Source of the DNA: Enterobacter sp. 10-1
GTDB lineage: Bacteria; Pseudomonadota; Gammaproteobacteria; Enterobacterales; Enterobacteriaceae
Reading direction: 5' to 3'
Assembly (NCBI GenBank): GCA_002270295.1
Contig: NISF01000004.1
Coordinates: 489,696-553,695 of the forward strand
Length of the DNA stretch: 64,000 nt
In this document: positions 40,235-48,530 of the stretch, in pieces
Layout: every line of letters begins with the position of its first letter
Position numbering within the stretch: position 1 is the first letter of the stretch
Translations under genes and position numbers: made by a program
The notes under the pieces: generated by a model
Databases searched by the model: none
What the model saw: only the letters and a program-made list of their open reading frames with translations
Told to the model about the DNA's origin: nothing

Positions 40235-40405
40235 TTAGGCGGCGTTTCTGGGTGAAGTCTGGAAGAGTTTATGGCAGTAAGGGCAGATGAGCTGGGCGCC
40301 TTTTTGTACCCGGCTAAAGCTATGTTCTGATTCCTGGGAGCAATTAGGGCAGGAACATTTTACAAGGTAATTACGGCGGGTTTTCGAGTCTTTTCGATCT
40401 GACAT
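40235..40405 (-). CDS. ynfU: YnfU-like small zinc-ribbon protein
   Basis: The 56-residue protein carries two CxxC pairs (KCSCPNC and ICPYC) that would bind one zinc ion. KTRRNYLVKCSCPNC and HSFSRVQKGAQLICPYC resemble the enterobacterial small protein YnfU. ATG 40405 has AGGAAAA upstream. Role unknown; it sits next to a cold shock gene in the same orientation. The name rests on memory of the family. Confidence 0.7.
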   Translation of the reverse strand: MSDRKDSKTRRNYLVKCSCPNCSQESEHSFSRVQKGAQLICPYCHKLFQTSPRNAA

Positions 40406-40574
40406 ATGATTTTTTCCTGATGTAATGGCCTGCAACCATACATCATTCTTCTATCAATAGCTCGAAATGATTTCGCCGTGGGAAAATAAACTCCTGATTG
40501 GTCAACGCTATTTTCGCGGCCTCACCAGGGGCGCGAGGACGATACGATAGCCGCGTCCTGCGCGCCCGCGGCAA

Positions 40575-40990
40575 TTACCTGGCCGCCCAGCCGCCGTCCA
40601 TATTCCACGGGCCCCGCGCACCCGGGCGGCGGTATCGCGCACAGGAATAGCGCCATTTATCCCGGCGGCTCCGGGGGGACGAACTCGCCGGAGGGCTGCT
40701 TTTCGGCCACCCGCCGCTCTCTGACCGGCGTCGGCGCCGGGTCCGTGCCTTGCGCGATACGTCGGTCGAACCGCTGCTGCACCAGCGGGTCAGCAGCGAG
40801 CCGGGGCATATCGCATTGCCGGTGATGCCGGTTCTGGCGGTTTCCAGCGCCAGGGTTTCCGTCAGGCCGATCGCCTCTCGCCCTGGACCGCTTCGGGGCG
40901 ATTGTGCCCAAAGGCTCCCCCTTAGCCAGCAAAAGTCATCTCTTGTGGCGGGCGCTGCCGCACGGGCTGAAGGGTTTTTTGCCGGTCCAG
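40575..40990 (-). pseudogene. Decayed 3-hydroxybutyrate dehydrogenase (SDR) remnant
   Basis: Read on the minus strand, three frames together spell the C-terminal half of a 3-hydroxybutyrate dehydrogenase: IGLTETLALETARTGIT followed by NAICPG, then after a one-base loss near 40787 PLVQQRFDRRIAQGTD and AEKQPSGEFVPPE, then in another frame ALFLC and finally WNMDGGWAAR with a stop at 40575-40577. The N-terminal Rossmann half is missing or scrambled beyond about 40900. The right boundary is approximate. No intact copy is in the window. Confidence 0.72.
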
Positions 40991-41261
40991 CCGCGAGGGC
41001 GATATTTACCGTGATGCTTAAGGGAGGCCCTCAGCGGCGGCCTATGGAATTAATTTCACCGTCAAAGGAGAAAGAGTGTGTTTTTTCCCCTATTTTTTGT
41101 GATTCAAATCACCATTAATAGATATATCCTTATTTTTCAGTGCATTGAAAAATTGCTCGTTTTGATTTTGGAGAATAAATTTCTCCACTTTGCCCTCCTT
41201 TGGGGGAAAATAGGTAAGATTTTCTTCGGTCGCTAATATATATTTTAACGGTGGTTGATTT
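40991..41261. other. Regulatory stretch upstream of the sulfur amino-acid operon
   Basis: After the pseudogene the sequence turns AT-rich. It contains a CRP-like site (41098-41113), a small hairpin GGAGA/TCTCC around 41170-41187 and a T-rich run. It probably holds the promoter of the leader peptide and the lyase operon. No gene is supported here apart from the leader that follows. Confidence 0.45.
41098..41113. promoter_or_regulatory. CRP-like site upstream of the lyase operon
   Basis: TGTGA-TTCAAA-TCACC matches nine of ten conserved CRP positions and includes the perfect inverted repeat GTGATTCAAATCAC. It lies 149 bases before the candidate leader peptide, consistent with catabolite control of amino-acid degradation. 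Confidence 0.6.
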
Positions 41262-41348
41262 ATGAAAATCTCTATGTTGATAGCAACGCGGTTGGCTATT
41301 TTTTTAGCTCTTGCGCGGCGTTTTGGCTGCTGTTTTATTAGCCGGTGA
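41262..41348 (+). CDS. Candidate 28-residue leader peptide
   Basis: A short frame beginning MKISMLIATRLAIF and ending GCCFISR precedes the PLP lyase gene by 66 bases. GGTGG is placed seven bases before the ATG. The peptide is hydrophobic in the middle and has consecutive Cys codons near its end, and its last sense codon is CGG. The order CRP site, short leader, PLP lyase, transporter is the order of the tryptophanase operon tnaCAB, where the nascent leader controls Rho termination. This is a hypothesis; conservation has not been tested. Confidence 0.4.
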   Translation: MKISMLIATRLAIFLALARRFGCCFISR

Positions 41349-41414
41349 TGACTGCTGTTGTTAGAGAGATAAATGTTCGCTACCTAATGTCGAATAATAG
41401 TTTGAGTATATCCT

Positions 41415-42602
41415 ATGAAAAATAAATTTAAAGATATCGCGACTCTGGTTGTCCATGCCGGGAATCAAATTGATCCGGCGAATAATGCCATATTTACCCC
41501 GATAGTTACCGCCAGCTCTTTTATTCAGCCGAATCTCGATGAAGGCGGCGATTTTTGCTACTCAAGGGTCTCGAACCCGACCCGTAAGGCGTATGAGTCG
41601 GCGCTGGCTGAGCTGGAGGGCGGTGTTTATGCCACCGCTACCGCCTCGGGAATGGCCGCCACTAATATCGTTATGGAGCTGCTGCCGAAAGATTCACATA
41701 TTATTGCAATGAAGGGCGTATACGGCGGCACCTGGCGTCTGTTCGATAAGCTAAAGGCCAATACCACCGGCGTCACCGTCTCCTATATTGATCTTAATGA
41801 TGAAGAAAGCCTTATTGCCAGCATTCAGGAAAATACGTATTTAATCTGGATTGAGACGCCGACTAACCCGCTGCTGGAGCTGGTGGATATTAATAAAGTC
41901 TGCACTATTGCGAAGGCGCGCGGTATTTTGACCTGCGTCGATAATACCTTTGCCAGCGCCTGGAATCATCAGCCGCTCGAAATGGGCGCGGATCTGGTGA
42001 TGCTCTCCACCAGTAAATATATCGGCGGGCACTCCGATTTAATCGGCGGGGCGGTCATCACCAATAATGAACCGCTAGCGGCCCGGCTTGATTTTATCAA
42101 AACCACCGTTGGCGCTATCGCGTCACCCTTTGATGCCTATCTGGCGCTGCGCGGAATGAAAACGCTGGATGTCCGCATGCAGCGCCAGTGCGGCAACGCC
42201 CGGCGTATTGCTGAATATCTTGAGAACCATCCGGCGGTTGCCCGCGTCTATTATCCCGGCCTGCCTTCGCATCCGCAGCATGCGCTGTGCAAAAAGCAGA
42301 TGCGCTCGGGCGGCGCGGTGGTTACCGCTACCCTTAAAGGCGACGTGCAGGGCCTGAAACGCTTTATCTCCGGGCTGCGCTATTTTGTTCTCGCCGAGTC
42401 GCTGGGCGGCGTGGAGAGCATGATCAATCATTCGGCATCAATGTCTCATGCCGCGATGTCAAAAGAGGAGCGGGAAGCGATAGGCGTCTACGACACCACG
42501 CTGCGGTTCTCCGCCGGTATCGAGAACGTCGAGGATCTGATTGCCGACCTCGATACCGCTTTTGCCGCTAGCGCCCGGACACAGGATAGCGATCATGCAT
42601 GA
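41415..42602 (+). CDS. Gamma-family PLP lyase (cystathionine/methionine gamma-lyase type)
   Basis: The 395-residue protein belongs to the Cys/Met metabolism PLP family: YSRVSNPTRKAYE, ASGMAATN, ETPTNPLLELVDI, and the PLP-binding lysine K201 in STSKYIGGHSD. The cysteine that marks true methionine gamma-lyases (YGCT) is replaced by glycine (VYGGTW), so cystathionine or cysteine lyase activity is at least as likely as methioninase. It releases a thiol or sulfide plus an enamine/imine that the RidA encoded downstream would hydrolyse. Its 3' end overlaps the antiporter gene by eight bases. Confidence 0.85.
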   Translation: MKNKFKDIATLVVHAGNQIDPANNAIFTPIVTASSFIQPNLDEGGDFCYSRVSNPTRKAYESALAELEGGVYATATASGMAATNIVMELLPKDSHIIAMKGVYGGTWRLFDKLKANTTGVTVSYIDLNDEESLIASIQENTYLIWIETPTNPLLELVDINKVCTIAKARGILTCVDNTFASAWNHQPLEMGADLVMLSTSKYIGGHSDLIGGAVITNNEPLAARLDFIKTTVGAIASPFDAYLALRGMKTLDVRMQRQCGNARRIAEYLENHPAVARVYYPGLPSHPQHALCKKQMRSGGAVVTATLKGDVQGLKRFISGLRYFVLAESLGGVESMINHSASMSHAAMSKEEREAIGVYDTTLRFSAGIENVEDLIADLDTAFAASARTQDSDHA

Positions 42603-44013
42603 CTACGGTATCTGGACAATTATCACGCCAATGGTCACCATTATTTTGGCGATCCTCACCCGGCAGGTGATTCTCTCCTTATTGACCGGCATTTTTGTCG
42701 GGTATGCGGTGATTCATCAAAGCCTCATTCAGGGCGTTGGCGGAACCCTGAACGGCATTATTGAGACCTTTGCTTCCGCCGGTAACGCCCGGACGATTAT
42801 CTTTATGGTGATGATCGGCGGCATTATGCGGCTGATTGTGGTAACCGGCGGCGTGCGCAAGCTGGTCCAGTTTCTCTCTGAGAAAAACGACTTTGTCACC
42901 AATAAGAAGTCGGTTCAGCTGCTGGCTATGCTGGTAACCTCGCTTATTTTTATCGAGAGCTCGATTAACCAGCTTATTGCCGGGGCGTCGACTAAAAACC
43001 TCGCCCGGCGCTATAAAGTCTCGCCGGAAAAAATGTCCTACATTATTCAAACCTCCTGCGTCTCGGTCTGCTCATCGGTAATGATCAACGGCTGGGGTGC
43101 GGCGATGATGGGCATTATCGGCGTACAGATCGCGCAGGGCTATTTGACCGGGGAACCCTTTGAAGTGCTGGCCAGCTCGATGGTCTGGAATATCATGGCC
43201 TGGTTTTCTCTGGCATCCGTCATCTTTTATATCCTGTCAGGCTGCACCTGGGGGCCGATGAAAAAGGCTGAAGTCCGGTTTGAATCCTGCCTGATGGCGC
43301 AGGAGCAGGAACAGAGCGAAACAGAGCAGGACCCGGTGATTGACCATCCGGCATCCAACTCGCTACTCAACTTCTTTATCCCTATTCTTTCAACCGTGCT
43401 GATGGTTCCGGTCGTGCTCTATATTACCGGAGACGGCCAGTTCTCCAGGGGCAGCGGCTCCATGTCGGTCTACTCCGGGGTGATGTTCGGTACCGTCGTC
43501 TCATTTGTGTGGTTCAGACTGCGCGGTATTTTAAACGTCGAGAATTTCTTTAAAGAGCTCTATATCGGCTACGCCAGCATGGTGAAAATCAGCTCAATCA
43601 TGATTCTGGCCTTTTTGATGGGACATATTTCGGCAGAGCTGAATACCGGGCAGTATATTGCTTCAATTACCTCGGGCGTTATTCCCTCCGGATTTTCGAT
43701 TGGCTTTATTTTTCTGATTGCGGCGGTAATGTCTCTGGCCACCGGGACCTCGTGGGGAACTTTCGCCATTATGATCCCGATCGGCGTACAGCTGGGCGTA
43801 TCGCTCGGTATCGACCCTCACTTTATGATCGGCGCGGCTATTTCCGGCTCAATCTTTGGCGACATGACTTCGCCTATTTCCAGCGACGCCATCGTGGCTT
43901 CAATGGCTACCAACTGCGATCACATTGAGCATATTCGCACGCAGATGCCCTACGCGCTGGTCACCGGGTTCCTCGCGCTCATCGTCTATTTAATCGTCGG
44001 GTTTTCGATCTAA
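42595..44013 (+). CDS. NhaC-family Na+/H+ or amino-acid antiporter
   Basis: The 472-residue membrane protein has about eleven hydrophobic segments and NhaC-type motifs such as LTRQVILSLLTGIFVGYAV, SLIFIESSINQL and ATGTSWGTFAIMIP. Some NhaC relatives exchange organic acids or amino acids, not just sodium. Its overlap with the lyase gene suggests it imports the lyase substrate or exports a product. ATG 42595 has AGGA nine bases upstream. Confidence 0.82.
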   Translation: MHDYGIWTIITPMVTIILAILTRQVILSLLTGIFVGYAVIHQSLIQGVGGTLNGIIETFASAGNARTIIFMVMIGGIMRLIVVTGGVRKLVQFLSEKNDFVTNKKSVQLLAMLVTSLIFIESSINQLIAGASTKNLARRYKVSPEKMSYIIQTSCVSVCSSVMINGWGAAMMGIIGVQIAQGYLTGEPFEVLASSMVWNIMAWFSLASVIFYILSGCTWGPMKKAEVRFESCLMAQEQEQSETEQDPVIDHPASNSLLNFFIPILSTVLMVPVVLYITGDGQFSRGSGSMSVYSGVMFGTVVSFVWFRLRGILNVENFFKELYIGYASMVKISSIMILAFLMGHISAELNTGQYIASITSGVIPSGFSIGFIFLIAAVMSLATGTSWGTFAIMIPIGVQLGVSLGIDPHFMIGAAISGSIFGDMTSPISSDAIVASMATNCDHIEHIRTQMPYALVTGFLALIVYLIVGFSI

Positions 44014-44040
44014 CGCTCAATATTCATATAAGGATTTATC

Positions 44041-44427
44041 ATGACCAAGGTTATCGCTACGGCGCAGGCCCCGGAAGCTATTGGCCCCTATATTCAGGGC
44101 GCCCGGGTAGGGGGTTTTATCTTTACTTCGGGGCAGCTGCCGATTAATCCGGCAACCGGCGAGATCGCCGGGAGCGCGGGCGGGCAGGCCCGGCAAAGCC
44201 TGGAGAATATTAAGGCCATTATCGAAGCCGGCGGGTTAGCCCTCGAACATATCTGCAAGGTTAATATCTTCGTCAAGGACCTGAATGAATTTGCGGAGAT
44301 TAATCAGGCGTACGCCGGGTTTTTTGACCAGCATAAGGTGCAGTATCCGGCGCGCTCCTGCGTGGAGGTTGCGCGCCTGCCTAAAGACGTCAAAGTTGAA
44401 ATTGAAGCGGTAGCCTGGCAGGGCTAA
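44041..44427 (+). CDS. ridA: RidA-family enamine/imine deaminase
   Basis: The 128-residue protein is a full-length RidA homologue: APEAIGPYIQGARVGGFIFTSGQLP, NIKAIIEAGG and the substrate-binding Arg105 in YPARSCVEVARLP. RidA hydrolyses reactive enamines such as 2-aminoacrylate, which PLP lyases release from cysteine or cystathionine. It follows the antiporter gene by 27 bases with AAGGA before the ATG. It is a likely paralogue of housekeeping RidA dedicated to this operon. Confidence 0.9.
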   Translation: MTKVIATAQAPEAIGPYIQGARVGGFIFTSGQLPINPATGEIAGSAGGQARQSLENIKAIIEAGGLALEHICKVNIFVKDLNEFAEINQAYAGFFDQHKVQYPARSCVEVARLPKDVKVEIEAVAWQG

Positions 44428-44447
44428 CGCGGCGTCAGCGTCATCAT

Positions 44448-44473
44448 AACGGCGGCCGCATCGCGCCGCCGTT
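44448..44473. repeat. Hairpin between ridA and dcyD genes
   Basis: AACGGCGGC (44448-44456) and GCCGCCGTT (44465-44473) form a perfect 9-bp stem with an eight-base loop. Only a short imperfect T-rich stretch follows, so it is a possible attenuator between ridA and the next gene. Confidence 0.5.
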
Positions 44474-44502
44474 GTTATTCCTGTTTATTGAGAGCAAACG
44501 TA

Positions 44503-45494
44503 ATGCTGATTAAAAACTATCTGCAGACATTGCCACGCGTTGAGCTGGTGGGGGCGGTGACGCCGATCCAGCATCTCAGGCGGCTGTCGGAATATCTGCA
44601 GCGCGATATCTATATTAAGCGAGACGATCTTTCATATCTTGGTATGGGGGGCAATAAGCTCAGAAAGCTCGAGTTTCTCGTCGCAGATGCGCTTCAACAA
44701 GGCTGCGATACGCTGGTGACGGCGGGGCCATTCAGTCGAATCACGTGCGCCAGACCGCTGCCGTAGCCGCGCATCTGGGCCTGAAATGTGCGGCGCTGCT
44801 TGAAAATCCGATCGCCACGGAGGCGCCAAACTATCTCGCCAACGGCAACCATTTACTCTCCTCAATGATGGGCTGTCGTCTGGAAAACGTCGAGGCGCTT
44901 AACGATCCGGACGCGCAGCTGCGGGAGCTTAGCGAGAGGCTCGCTCGCGGCGGGGCGAAGCCGTACGTCATTCCCGTTGGCGGCTCCAACGCGCTGGGGT
45001 CGCTGGGCTACGTTGACTGCGCGCTGGAAATAGCGGAGCAGTGCGCCCGCATGGATCTCCATATCGACTCGCTGGTGGTACCTTCGGGGAGCGCGGGAAC
45101 CCATGCGGGACTGGCGGTCGGTTTTGCACACTGCCGGCCGGACATGGCGGTTGTCGGAGTCACCGTCTCTCGTCGCGCCAGCGATCAGCTCCCCAAAGTC
45201 GCGCAGCTGCAAAGCGAATTATCGGCGCTGCTGAACGTGGCGACCTCTTCGCCGCTGACGCTGTGGGATGATTACTTTGCGCCGCGCTACGGTATGCCGA
45301 ATGCCGAGGGGATGCAGGCGGTTGAGCTGCTGGCGCGGCTAGAGGGCATCATGCTGGACCCGGTTTATACCGGCAAGGCGATGGCGGGGCTGATTGACGG
45401 CGTGCAAACATCGCGATTCGTCGGCAGCGGTCCGGTGATGTTTATGCATACCGGCGGCGCTCCGGCGCTGTTCGCCTGTTACCCGCAGGTTTAA
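44503..45494 (+). pseudogene. dcyD: D-cysteine desulfhydrase, frameshifted in a G run
   Basis: Two frames together encode a complete fold-type II PLP enzyme like DcyD/ACC deaminase. The first (44503 to about 44727) has [22 protein letters not shown] with the PLP lysine; the second continues with [19 protein letters not shown] and runs to 45494. The frames join at GGGG 44724-44727, where one G is missing relative to the expected reading (GCG GGG GCC). As sequenced the first frame stops at 44766 after 88 residues. It may be a true single-base loss or a sequencing slip in the homopolymer. The enzyme would split D-cysteine into pyruvate, sulfide and ammonia. Confidence 0.85.
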
Positions 45495-45512
45495 GCCTGA
45501 ATATGGCGGCTA

Positions 45513-45542
45513 TGCCCCGGCGGTGCAGCGCTGACCGGGGCA
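45513..45542. terminator. Convergent hairpin between dcyD and cyuA
   Basis: TGCCCCGG (45513-45520) and CCGGGGCA (45535-45542) form an 8-bp GC-rich stem between convergent genes. A T-rich stretch follows on the plus strand (ATGATATTTTC), so some terminator activity is likely. Confidence 0.6.
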
Positions 45543-45566
45543 ATGATATTTTCAGCGGTCTCCCCG

Positions 45567-46877
45567 CTAATAGCGCTTACTCGCCATGATGGTAATAATC
45601 TGTCGATCGGTATGCTGCATCGACTGAGCGGCGATGGCGCATAAATTACGGATCGAATTTTCGACATCGCGTTCAACGATACCGTCGCTGGCGGAAACGA
45701 CGGAGTTATCCAGCGCCAGCAGGATTGCTTTCCACGCGCAAGAAATGCTGGTCGATACCTTCATTGAGCAGCTGCTGGAGGCGCCATCGCAAATCATGCC
45801 GCTGATATCGCCAATCATGTTGTTTACCGCCATAGTGATATTTTCGTAACTTCCCTCCATCAGCCAGATTATCCCCGCCGCGGCGCCCATCGCGGCCGTG
45901 GTGGTGGCGCAGAGCGCGGACAGGCGCGGAAGCTTGCTGTGGATATAGATAGCCACGAGGTGCGACAGCGCCAGCGCGCGGGTGAGCTGCTGCCGGCTGG
46001 CGCCGAGTCGTTCGGCGGCAACCACCACCGGCAGGGTCGCGGTAATGCCCTGATTACCGGAACCGGAGTTGGTCATTGCCGGAAGCGTGGCGCCGCCCAT
46101 TCTGGCATCCGAGGCGGCGCTGGTACGATAGAGGATCTCGGTAAAGATATCGTCAGCGGCCAGCCCCTTGTCGACCTGGCGCTTTAGCGTCGGCCCAATA
46201 TGCAGACCCCACTCTTTCGCCAGACCTCGCTTCGAGAGCGCGTTGTTCATCTGCGCGGCGGCTAAAATGAAGTCAATCTCCCCGCAGGGAACGTCGCGAA
46301 TAAAATCGTAGATTTGGCGCAGCGAGCTGGCGGCAACCTGGGTCAGCGGCTGCGGCCGATCGTCGCATGCGGCCTCCGCAGTTTTGACAAACACGGGCTG
46401 TCCCATTTTTTCAATCGCCACCACGTTAGTGTGGTCGCCGATGATCGTTACCGTCGCGTGCTGGTCGCCGGCAAACACCGTGGCGCGAACGTAGATCGTT
46501 TCCTCACAGGGCTCCTGCAGGACAATGCGCACGGCGCCGACGGCGAGTAGGGCTTTAGCCGCCGAAATCTCCCGCTGGCTGGCATTTTTAAGCACTTCAA
46601 GATCCGCCTGCGGGTCTCCGGCGACAGCGCCTAAGGCCGCAGCGATGGGCAGGCCGAGCATGCCGGTACCCGGCACGGTGACCCCCATTCCATTTTTCAT
46701 TAAATTGGGCGAAACCGACGCTTCGATGCGCACGATGGCCCCGGATAGCTGCCGTGCCGCAACGGCGCAGGCGAGGGCGACTGAAACGGGCTCGGTGCAG
46801 CCTAAGGCTGGCTTGACCTCTTGCTGCAGGACGGTGATGAAGGCGTTCCATTTTACGCGGGTTTCCCGGTGTGGCAT
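45567..46877 (-). CDS. cyuA: L-cysteine desulfidase (CyuA/YhaM family)
   Basis: The 436-residue protein equals E. coli CyuA (YhaM) in length. It carries the Fe-S cysteines in [14 protein letters not shown] (C27) and in [13 protein letters not shown], plus the conserved NSGSGNQGI. The enzyme degrades L-cysteine to pyruvate, sulfide and ammonia without PLP and is used in anaerobic cysteine utilisation. ATG 46877 with GAGG eight bases upstream fits the family start; the longer frame upstream is not used. It converges on the D-cysteine desulfhydrase gene; the partner permease CyuP is absent, perhaps replaced by the antiporter at 42595. Confidence 0.9.
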   Translation of the reverse strand: MPHRETRVKWNAFITVLQQEVKPALGCTEPVSVALACAVAARQLSGAIVRIEASVSPNLMKNGMGVTVPGTGMLGLPIAAALGAVAGDPQADLEVLKNASQREISAAKALLAVGAVRIVLQEPCEETIYVRATVFAGDQHATVTIIGDHTNVVAIEKMGQPVFVKTAEAACDDRPQPLTQVAASSLRQIYDFIRDVPCGEIDFILAAAQMNNALSKRGLAKEWGLHIGPTLKRQVDKGLAADDIFTEILYRTSAASDARMGGATLPAMTNSGSGNQGITATLPVVVAAERLGASRQQLTRALALSHLVAIYIHSKLPRLSALCATTTAAMGAAAGIIWLMEGSYENITMAVNNMIGDISGMICDGASSSCSMKVSTSISCAWKAILLALDNSVVSASDGIVERDVENSIRNLCAIAAQSMQHTDRQIITIMASKRY

Positions 46878-47137
46878 GACTGAGCCTCTATAGGGGTACA
46901 GAAAAATGTCCATCGAGAAAGTGAACGGAGCGGATCTCAACTCTCCCGGGCCTGGGCTCTGCAACTGTCCAGCCAGCATCGACAGGACGGCAGGCGCTGT
47001 AGTAAGAATGTTAGCGCACCCGGCAGAGAAATAAGTTGCATGTTCACTTTGCAAAAACCAGGTTTGAGAGAAAAAAATACTTTCAGGTGTGGGATGTGTA
47101 GATAATTTTACTTTTACGTCAGGCGAGCGGCGGGCAT
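46878..47137. other. Intergenic region upstream of cyuA
   Basis: About 260 bases before the small-protein terminator hold the cyuA promoter on the minus strand. An AT-rich segment at 47040-47115 is the likeliest site. No gene or clear operator was recognised. Confidence 0.35.
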
Positions 47138-47162
47138 AAAAAAACCGGCCTGGTCGGCCGGT
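47138..47162 (-). terminator. Intrinsic terminator of the 46-residue protein gene
   Basis: On the minus strand ACCGGCC (47162-47156) and GGCCGGT (47150-47144) enclose GACCA and are followed by a run of U residues (A at 47138-47144). It lies eight bases after the small gene's stop. Confidence 0.9.
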
Positions 47163-47169
47163 TCAGAAA

Positions 47170-47310
47170 TCAGATTTTGCAGGCGTCGCCGCAATCATCA
47201 TCGGCAACGATTGCCTGGGCTTTTTTATCAGCATCTTCAAGGCGTTCAGCGTTACGCTCCTGCGCCTCTTCCAGACCGCTAAAAACCAGGTTGTCGAGAT
47301 CAATTTCCAT
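47170..47310 (-). CDS. 46-residue acidic small protein with cysteine tail
   Basis: The frame reads MEIDLDNLVFSGLEEAQERN at the start and ends DDDCGDACKI, with C40 and C44. The middle is a charged amphipathic helix. It has a TATAAT box on the minus strand (47353-47348) about 40 bases before the ATG and a textbook intrinsic terminator right after the stop, so it is very probably a real monocistronic gene. The Leu-rich helical leader plus short cysteine-containing C-terminus resembles a precursor peptide, but no modifying enzyme is adjacent. I do not recognise the family. Confidence 0.7.
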   Translation of the reverse strand: MEIDLDNLVFSGLEEAQERNAERLEDADKKAQAIVADDDCGDACKI

Positions 47311-47621
47311 GAGTTACCCACTTAAGTTCAGTTTTGACCGTGGGCAGATTATAGGGCAAAACGGGCGAGGGGGCACCCCATGCCGTCGTTGATCGCACGT
47401 AGCGATAATCGCGCCAGTTAACAGTTCGCCGCGTGATGAATAATTAAGCTGACTGCTAATAATGAGAGTTGACAGGTTGGCTGAATATAATTTTGGGGAT
47501 TATAGAATGATTACCTGGCTATTTATTAAATGAAAGGACAACGAACGGGTAACTAAGCGTTGACTTGAATGATTTATGATATTATTGCCGCGATTATGGT
47601 TGATTCTATGGATCTTGATCG
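47311..47621. other. Divergent region between small protein and ybjX-like gene
   Basis: The 311 bases contain a TATAAT hexamer for the minus-strand small gene (47348-47353). To its right is an AT-rich stretch (about 47430-47620) that should carry the promoter of the YbjX-like gene; TTGACT near 47560 is a possible -35. No further gene is supported. Confidence 0.45.
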
Positions 47622-48530
47622 ATGGCTCAAACAGCAGCAGTCGCCATCAAAGAATGGCGAAAAAATAATAAACTCATTTGTAATGTTAAACTCAAATATA
47701 AGAAGGTGTTACGCCGATGCAGAGAAATACCGCTGGCAGGGGGCAAATATAGGGAATATCAAGCGCTGTGTAATAAATACGTTTGCGCCAGATTAACCGA
47801 TGCCACGGAGGGGCTGGTCAGTTTCCAGGATAAACCCTTCAAAGCGTATTTAAATAAAAAGTTGTCAAAGAGAACCAAACTCGATATTGCCTACGGGTCG
47901 TTGATTTTTATGGAAAAAACGTTTTCTGAAGCGATCATGCCGCAGCTGTATAACGTGAAAGAGTTTGGCCTGACGGTAGCTAGCGTTCCGCTGAAAAATG
48001 GTTCCAGCATTGATGTTAAGCTGCTGGCATCGCCTTTTCAGGAAGAAGGGGAGCTGATGCTCTTAATGCTCCTGGATAATAGACGCATCTACAGTCTCTG
48101 TTTTTCCTGTACCGCAGACGGCCGCGCTTATATTGGCGGAATTCAGGGAGGGAAAGACGTAACTAATGATGAAATTAAAGTCGTGACTAAGGAGCTTTTC
48201 GGTATCCGACCTAAAAATTTAATAATCACTCTGCTGTACGGTTTTTTACAGCATTGCGATATTAAAGAGATCTATGCGGTTGACAGCCATTTCCACGTTA
48301 AAAGCGACAAAGTAATGACCAATTACGCTGCGCTGTGGCTGGAAGTAGGCGGTGAGCAGTATCGTCGCGGTTGGTATAAACTGCCGTCGCAGGAAATAAA
48401 GAAAAGCCTTGAAGAGGTCAAAAGCAAGCATCGCAGCCAGTTTATCAAACGTGAAAGTTTGAAAGAGCTGGTGCAGCATGAGCTTGCGGCCTCAATGCAG
48501 CAGCTTGGCGGGCGTCTTAGCGCCGGTTAA
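47622..48530 (+). CDS. ybjX: VirK/YbjX family protein (DUF535)
   Basis: The 302-residue protein is recognised as a VirK/YbjX (DUF535) member from PQLYNVKEFGLTVASVPLKNG, LSKRTKLDIAYGSL and YAVDSHFHVKSDKV. VirK and YbjX are linked to virulence and resistance to antimicrobial peptides in enteric bacteria; the molecular function is unknown. There is no signal peptide. The first 200 bases are lower in GC and richer in Lys and Asn codons than neighbouring genes, which may indicate transfer. The ribosome site is weak, so the start is uncertain. Confidence 0.78.
   Translation: MAQTAAVAIKEWRKNNKLICNVKLKYKKVLRRCREIPLAGGKYREYQALCNKYVCARLTDATEGLVSFQDKPFKAYLNKKLSKRTKLDIAYGSLIFMEKTFSEAIMPQLYNVKEFGLTVASVPLKNGSSIDVKLLASPFQEEGELMLLMLLDNRRIYSLCFSCTADGRAYIGGIQGGKDVTNDEIKVVTKELFGIRPKNLIITLLYGFLQHCDIKEIYAVDSHFHVKSDKVMTNYAALWLEVGGEQYRRGWYKLPSQEIKKSLEEVKSKHRSQFIKRESLKELVQHELAASMQQLGGRLSAG

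Noticed and set aside
40750..41118. 122-codon plus-strand frame over the dehydrogenase remnant
   Set aside because: The minus strand carries recognisable SDR motifs across the same DNA, whereas the plus-strand frame has Arg/Pro/Ser-rich shadow composition.
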